Below, piece after piece: positions 58,053-64,000 of a DNA stretch of 64,000 nucleotides. The notes below the pieces were generated by a model. The model worked only from the letters and a program-made list of their open reading frames with translations, ran no database searches and was not told where the DNA came from. The stretch is from Helichrysum umbraculigerum (Eukaryota > Streptophyta > Magnoliopsida > Asterales > Asteraceae). Both the position numbers and the translations under genes were made by a program. Within the stretch, counting starts at the first letter, position 1, and each line of letters starts with the position of its first letter. The DNA lies in NCBI GenBank assembly GCA_949592205.1, contig CATIUR010000001.1:313252250-313316249 (forward strand), read 5' to 3'.

Positions 58053-60593
58053 GGGGCTTCGTGATATGCTTCTAGAGCAGACTTCTTGTGTCTACTTGAC
58101 TTCCCTGTTGCTCTACACATAGTCGTCCCAACTTCACTAATTTTTGCCCGTATACGCTTGGCAGATTTTGTAGGGACCCATTTTTTCTTAATTGGCACCC
58201 AATCATCCCGTACAGGGGTTTGGCCCTGCTGTTCCTGACATGGAGAAAGTTGATCCAATTCAGTTGTATCCTTTTCCAGCAGGGTACTCCTTTCCTCACT
58301 TGAATCCTCCTCACTTGGCTCCGGGGGCGACTCTCTCCCATCCTAGTAACAAATAAAATTGGTAGTGTATATTGTTATGACAGTCATAGAAATATTTAAC
58401 ACACGAATATACGATACTTAGAGATAAATAATGTGTACATACCTCAGAAAATATAATAAATGAACGTGGCCACTGAAGGAGATTGTTTTTTGCTTTCTGT
58501 AACACAGTCATTCCAGCAGCTGGCTTAGGCAGTCTTATCTCCTCGAATCCATCCTGAATTCTCTCAATTTGTACCATTAGGTGGTCTGGTGACATAGACA
58601 CCCCATGTACCTGTCCGCACCCCCGAGGATGAGCCTTTCCTCTCGCAACAAGCTTTCTTTCAAACCTGAATTCCGCGATTAACTTACATGCGGTGGGTTC
58701 CTACAACGATATGGTATGAATATATAAGTGATACAAAATAATTTGTGGTAAAAACATAATTACATACTAATCAAATGTGATTACCGGTAACTCTTCAAAA
58801 GGTTGGAACTCTGACCCAACACTAGTACTCATCATATCGAGACTTGCTGTAGGTCTTTGCACCACCAGCTCCCTCGATGTCTCCTCTCGCGATCCCACAT
58901 CCCTATCTTCAACCTCCATCCTCTCTAATTCAGCCACCCTTCTTTCTAACCTCTCAATTTCTTCGTTTCTTTTGTTGCATCGCGGCTGCCTCTCATAGCC
59001 ATCAATTGCCTTCGTGAAGCCAATATTGTGCCCCACCGCCCTTGTCCTTCCACGGTGCTCTTTTTCTATGACCGTCCATAGAGCATCTTTTCCTTGGGGA
59101 TCCGGAGGCACATGCAACTCCTTGTCCTTCTTAATCTGTTTAAACCAATAAAAAGTTTATGTTCTAATTTTACCCAGAATGTTGATTAGTAATAGAATTT
59201 CAAACTAAACAAAAGTGATCTTACCAAATCCTTCACAATTGAAACTATAGCTTCAGGTTTAAACAACTGTCCTTTGCTATTGCGTCCACAGCGAGCCCTG
59301 ATGTACATAAACACCCGCAGACTGTGAACCCTATATAAGCGACCAACGAGAGAGGAGGGATCCAAAACTTTGAGAGCTTCTTCTCTCTCCTTCTTCCACT
59401 CTTGTTCGTATCCCCGATACCCTTTAGGTCCTACCTTAGGCGGATTCTTGTTCAAACTAGCTAACTCTCTACCCCTCTCACTTAATCTCTTCACATAACA
59501 AAAACAAGCTTAACAGAAAAAAGGAAATGATGATCACGTAGTCGAGATGGCCTTTCACCCTCGGTAGGACTCTTTTATCAATAGGTGTTGCGGAAAATTG
59601 TGAGTGGTAATCTATTTAAGACTATGACTCAAATAACCTTATTACCGTCACCACGATAAACAAAAAGAAGTTTACACAGAAAAACGGAATTGAAAAATGG
59701 TAGCCAAGAATCGAGATGCCCTTTCACCCTTAGTAATAATCTTTTATCAATAGGTATTGCATAAAATTGTGAGTGGTAATCCATTTAAGACTGCCAACTA
59801 AACAAAACTTATAACTATTTAATATGAGATTTCATGATCGAAAATTTGTGTTCGACTTAAAAAAAAAAAAAAAAAAAAAAAAACAAACAGAATTGATACT
59901 TGAAACTCTTCACTATTGACCTTCTCACAGAATTTATTCCATAGTCCTTCCTTGGCAAGATATGGGTACTTCAAAAAGGGGCTTTTCCCAGTTTTCACAA
60001 AATTGTCCCTCAGATTTCTTTTGAATTCTTTCCAGGCCTGGCTGCATTGTGCAGTAACAGCCTTCTTGGTCTCCTCCCCCTCAATATCAGGAAATGCTTT
60101 CTGAAATATATAAGTATATATTAGTAGCCTTCTGTATATATAGCATCTTTGGGAAAGGGATATAGTTGCTACAAAATTATTTTAACGGCTCAGAATTTAC
60201 CTTAACCTCTTCCCATAGAGACTCTTTCAGTGTTTCATCAACCTTATCCCACTTATCAATTAGAATACTAACCCGGCCTCTAGCCACAAGACCTACCATT
60301 TTACTAAATGACACCTGTCCCGACCCAATGTTGAGTACAAAAATATTGAAGTCAACTTCTCTATTGCGAAGCAAATTGGCCTTTTCATCCTTCTTTGTAG
60401 ATGAAGTAGCCCTTCTCTTTCTCTTTTTATGTGGAGCACTTGTACTACACTCTTGATTAACTTGTTCTGCAACATGATTATCTTCTTCTTGTTCTGGATG
60501 ATCTAACATCTGACCCTTTTCTTGAAGATCAGGTTGTTGATGATCACTCATAACATTTTCTGGATGAGGAAGGAGATCCTTATCTTGATTATC
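58053..60593 (-). CDS. Ptta/En/Spm-type transposon-associated gene, at least six exons
   Basis: Exons on minus: 60593-60201, 60100-59900, 59488-59225, 59135-58785, 58700-58443, 58342 to about 58053. All internal exons are in phase 0 with GT-AG introns, and no stop occurs to the C homopolymer. It begins with an acidic/His-rich stretch including MSDHQQPDLQ (M at 60551), then VSILIDKWDKVDETLKESLW, WKEFKRNLRDNFVKTGKSPF, KRLSERGRELASLN, YRVHSLRVFMYIRAR and KKDKELHVPPDPQGKDALW. These are typical of plant Ptta/En/Spm (Transposase_24-like) proteins of CACTA elements, then a coiled-coil-like RNEEIERLERRVAELERME. The exact role in transposition is unclear. A CACTA terminus lies at 52701, so gene and end may belong together. 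The 5' end may include further exons. Confidence 0.75.
59858..59883. repeat. Poly(A) run in intron of the Ptta-type gene
   Basis: About 24 A on plus, just outside the exon ending at 59900. Confidence 0.95.
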
Positions 60594-60881
60594 CTACAAA
60601 TGATTATGAATAAGTTATTAAAAAAATAAATAAGATCAAAGGTCATCTAGCATTCAACAATAAGTACATTACACCCACAATACGTAAATAAATAAACCTG
60701 CCTAACAAACATCATCACAAAGCTGTCATCAGATCGATCGGTCCCCACGAGGTAATTAACTAATCGTAGATATATCATATAAAAACTCATAAAATAATAC
60801 AGATACTCAACAACACGTACACCTCTAGACATATGTATGGTGGCACCCAAAAGCGTCGGTGTCGTTGGTGGTAACTAATCG
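60594..60881. other. Upstream region of the Ptta-type gene
   Basis: AT-rich with no clear exon. It ends at a possible primer-binding-like site. Confidence 0.4.
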
Positions 60882-60888
60882 GGCGCCA
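60882..60888 (-). other. Possible primer-binding-like TGGCGCC
   Basis: On minus, TGGCGCCC follows CCCATGT, similar to the TGGCGCC start of tRNA primer sites in Athila-like elements. The following bases do not match the usual continuation, so this is tentative. Confidence 0.3.
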
Positions 60889-60891
60889 ACA

Positions 60892-63382
60892 TGGGTTTTA
60901 AAATTTATAAATAGCGGGGCTTAAATTATACGTACTACCTACTCTGGTTAGCAAGCGGTAAGTATGACCTAAGATCGTTCTATGAATCGAAACATGTGGG
61001 TGATTAAAGCTGGTGCTTTCGGTAGGGAAGTATTTAGGATGGGACAAAGTAGGTAGGTTTGGGGGGTTTTGAACTAAAGACAAATAATTAAAATGCAGGA
61101 AAGTAAATTACATAAATTAAAATGCAGGAAAGCAGATAAAGATAAATATGTGATTGCTGAGACTTTGATAATTAATGTTTCGGGATGACAGACTAAATAG
61201 GGGCAATACTTAACAAAACATATAAACGATTAGGTGTAAACTCTAGAACCCTACCAACTAATTTTCCCATTGGCATGTCACTAGGAACTAGGTTATCATG
61301 ATTCTGATCGGAGCAATACGCAAACTTCCAATACTTATCTGGTTGAAAGATAAGCAACCTATCTTGGTTTATACCGAGGTGCATGAATTAGTAGCGTATT
61401 GTCTCATAGGTCCGACCGTTCTTAACCCCTAAGATAGCTTACAATTCTATTGGCATGCAGATTAGTAACTTTGTATGTTTAGACCGCCGATTTTGTAAGA
61501 CTTAGTGTTTTAAGGATTCTAGGTTGCTAGGACTTTACTCTTATTCCTAAGCCTTGTTGTTGTTTATTAAAGCTTGGTTACTTCGACTTATGACTTAAGC
61601 CTGTCCTTCTCAAACAGTTATACATCCCTGGATTATTCGCAGTTTATTAAATCGTGTTTTATATGCAGACCGTGCCTTTCAGTAATTAGACAGTGTACTT
61701 TATATGGTAGTTCCACAGCTTCTTACATCCAACATGGGGTCAAGAGAAATTGACAGTGAAAGTGACACTCTAAACTAATTAAATGTAAAGCAATGCAGAA
61801 ATATAAACCTAATATGTACAATAAGTGGTTTCACCGTGTCTTACTTATTGCATGTCATGGGCATAGATAACTACTTACCATAATTAAGGTTGATCAGGTC
61901 CTAATTACTAGGTTGTAGTCACGTGGATAACCAGAAAGGGTACTCCATAAATTAAACTTAAGTTCATAAAGTCTTACAGTACAAGGGTTACTAATTCCTA
62001 TTTATTCTGATCGTGTTTTACGAACAATACTTTATAGTGTATTGACTTTCGTAGGATACACCAGTTAGCTTTGAAGTTGTATTATCCTTTCGGAATTCCA
62101 ACTGTCAAACTAGAGCTGATTCCAGTGATACAACTACCTTCGGTCGTTTACTGACTTCCATGCGTTTGTACTCCGCTTGAAAGCGTTTCCAGTTCTATAT
62201 CAAGTAAACAGTCGAATAGGGGCCGTTATAGCACTTTACGATTATCGTACACTAATTATGTAACGTCATCCCTACTTATAATTATCTACATCATCAACAA
62301 TCACAATAATAAACTACTCGCAATTAATGGCAACAAATAAATCACATACAAGATAATAATGCATATTGAAATACGAAATAAAACAAGTATGATAAAGGTT
62401 TAGATATCACCCAGAAATAAATGCGTAGCAGCGTATTATTATGATTGACAACTCTTTCACACGTACAAAGATTAATCTCCAATTCCCTAGCGTTCGTTCT
62501 AGCCTCTATATTAATCCGAAGATTAATTACAATAATCTTAGAATGAGAAAAACTATAAAATACAAGAGAATTTCTAGAGTGGAATTTTGTGTTTCCAAGA
62601 GTAAGTAAGAGTGTGAGAAGAGAGTGTGTTGAAATGAAACCATTTGCCTCCTATTTATAGGTGAAATCCGGCTCATGTTAGCATCTTGAGGAGCACATTA
62701 GCAAAAGGTGCAAAAGTTAGTGGCACATGTACCCTAAAGCGTGTAGAGGTGTAGCACATGTACCCTAAAGTTGCGAAAAGGTGTGGCACCAGGTAAGAGG
62801 CGTGTATGGGAAAGGACCAAAAAGGGGCCAGGGGACGGGCGGCAGGCAGCCGGCGGCGGCTGGCAGCCTGCCGTCCCGATTCACCGTCTTTTGCTTCGTT
62901 TCTTGATTCGTGCGTGTTTTCTTCGTTAGGCTTCCGTTTGTGTTGATTCTTTTTTTGTTGGATTCGTTTTTCAAAAACGAAGACTTTGATGAAAATAAAT
63001 CCCAAAAATATGTCTCTGAACTTTAGATGTGTCATGCGAATCATTTGAATCTTCCGGCGTACGTAGAATCTTTATTCTTCATCAGTTTTTGCCGATTCTT
63101 CTTCTGTTGGATTCGTATTTTGAAAACGAACATCTTGGACAAGAGAAATCTCAGTGGTGGGTACTTTGTCTCTAAACTTTTTTTAATGCCTTGAATCTTC
63201 GACTGTGCGTGGAATCTTCGTTTCTCGTCCATTTTTAGTGATTTTTTCTCGAGCTTCCGTGTTTTCACCTTCTTGGCACAATACCACTGATTTAAGTGAT
63301 AATTGATCTTGTATGCCAAGAATTAGTCTTAAATGAGAGAGATATCGGTAGTAAAAACATGACTTTTTACGCGATATCAAGT
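60892..63382 (-). mobile_element. Ty3/gypsy (Athila/Tat-like) LTR region, boundaries uncertain
   Basis: On minus, the sequence after 63383 contains a long non-coding region with a TATA box and an untranslated-leader-like stretch. It ends near CCCA at 60895-60892, before the TGGCGCC word. No protein domain is found. Related repeats GAATCCAACAGAAGAAGAAT and GAATCCAACAAAAAAAGAAT (near 63110 and 62960) suggest internal duplication. The upper border was not resolved. Confidence 0.5.
62651..62660 (-). promoter_or_regulatory. TATA box in the gypsy LTR
   Basis: CTATAAATAG on minus, followed 25-40 bases later by a CT-rich stretch (CACACTCTCTTCTCACACTC), as in plant LTR promoters. Confidence 0.6.
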
Positions 63383-63418
63383 ATCCCACACTTAGACTTT
63401 TGCTTGTCCTCAAGCAAA
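63383..63418 (-). other. Conserved GCTTGAGGACAAGC motif of plant Athila/Tat-like elements
   Basis: On minus the sequence reads TTGCTTGAGGACAAGCAAAA then GTCTAAGTGTGGGA. I know this motif from the internal region just before the 3' LTR of many plant Ty3/gypsy elements, so 63383-64000 should be the 3' part of an internal region continuing outside the window. Confidence 0.65.
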
Positions 63419-64000
63419 CTCATTCATAAAAGGCCTTTAGAAAGATTCTAGTCACACATATCTTTTAGAGATACCATTTCCAAAGATTATAAAGTTCCAG
63501 TTATGAAAGAATTCTTATGAGAAACTAAGGGTTTATTAAATTTGATACTTTCTTCAGGCAACTTAGGTGGTAATCATGACTAGGCAATCCTTGAAGTGGG
63601 TCACTCAAATCACTCAGGTGTTTAGGGTTTCCTACTTGCTAGTTTCAATCACTCAGATAGCCAGTCATGCAGCATTCTCGTCATAGGCTTGATCAAGAAT
63701 CAAATCTCCATCACTTGGGACGAGAACGGTACTAATCTTTCAAGATAACTTAGAAAGGAATCAGTTTTTGGTTTGGGAGAATTGAAGAAGGTTTGTGGAA
63801 AGGAGGATTATGGGTTTTTCTTTCCTTGTATCTTCCTTGAAACTTGGGTGTTTTTCCGAGAAAGTCTCTTTTGGAATTTCTGAGATTTGAAAAGACTTGA
63901 TAGTACAACCCTTTTGTAAATTTGAATCTTTTCTTTTCTGGACTTTTCTGGGCAATGCCGGTATATATTTCTCGTTTTCTTTTCTTTTTCTAATTTTTCT
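63419..64000 (-). mobile_element. Probable internal 3' region of a Ty3/gypsy element
   Basis: Non-coding in all frames apart from short ORFs. Assigned only by its position next to the conserved motif. Confidence 0.4.

Overview
This is a stretch of plant nuclear DNA, almost certainly from a eudicot. It has spliced GT-AG genes, AT-rich intergenic DNA, and plant-type transposon families nested in one another. An accessory retrotransposon-type ORF near 56-58 kb looks like ORFs I associate with daisy-family (Asteraceae) genomes. That family assignment is inference from memory, not a search result. The only conventional host gene I recognise is an intact six-exon secreted alpha-type carbonic anhydrase (16.7-19.3 kb, minus strand). 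Most of the rest is transposable elements.

Layout. 1-15.6 kb: a decayed Athila-like Ty3/gypsy element (gag-protease, minus strand) was hit twice. A chromovirus-lineage LTR on the plus strand ends at 2102, and a complete chromovirus element sits at 3610-13746 with near-identical LTRs, PBS, PPT, an intact 1477-residue gag-pol and 5-bp target duplications. 15.6-16.1 kb: a LINE endonuclease fragment. 16.7-19.3 kb: the carbonic anhydrase gene, with a hAT-type MITE next to one splice acceptor. 19.8-24.8 kb: intergenic DNA with two Helitron-like elements and a Stowaway-like MITE.

24.8-49.6 kb is dominated by Mutator-like elements (MULEs). The first (24.8-29.8 kb) is a deletion derivative with remnants of a FAR1-type transposase and a ULP1-like protease, full of palindromic ACACATGTGT repeats and itself carrying a 1.1-kb foldback MULE. 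A run of elements flanked by (TA)n follows. The central one (31901-48276) is a 16.4-kb MULE carrying two tandem ULP1-like genes on plus and an intact 840-residue FAR1/MULE transposase on minus, tail to tail. The first ULP1 paralogue has lost its catalytic His and Cys. The second keeps the triad but has one in-frame stop in a poly-Glu tract. The same convergent transposase/ULP1 arrangement in the two separate MULEs suggests a two-gene transposon lineage. This is the most interesting system in the window.

50-64 kb: a 5'-truncated LINE with an 18-bp target duplication, a CACTA-type terminus, a third chromovirus-lineage LTR containing a Stowaway MITE, a well-preserved multi-exon Ptta/En/Spm-type (CACTA-associated) gene on minus running into a degenerate retrotransposon-accessory-type ORF, and part of a further Ty3/gypsy LTR region with a TATA box. 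No rRNA, tRNA or CRISPR structure was found.
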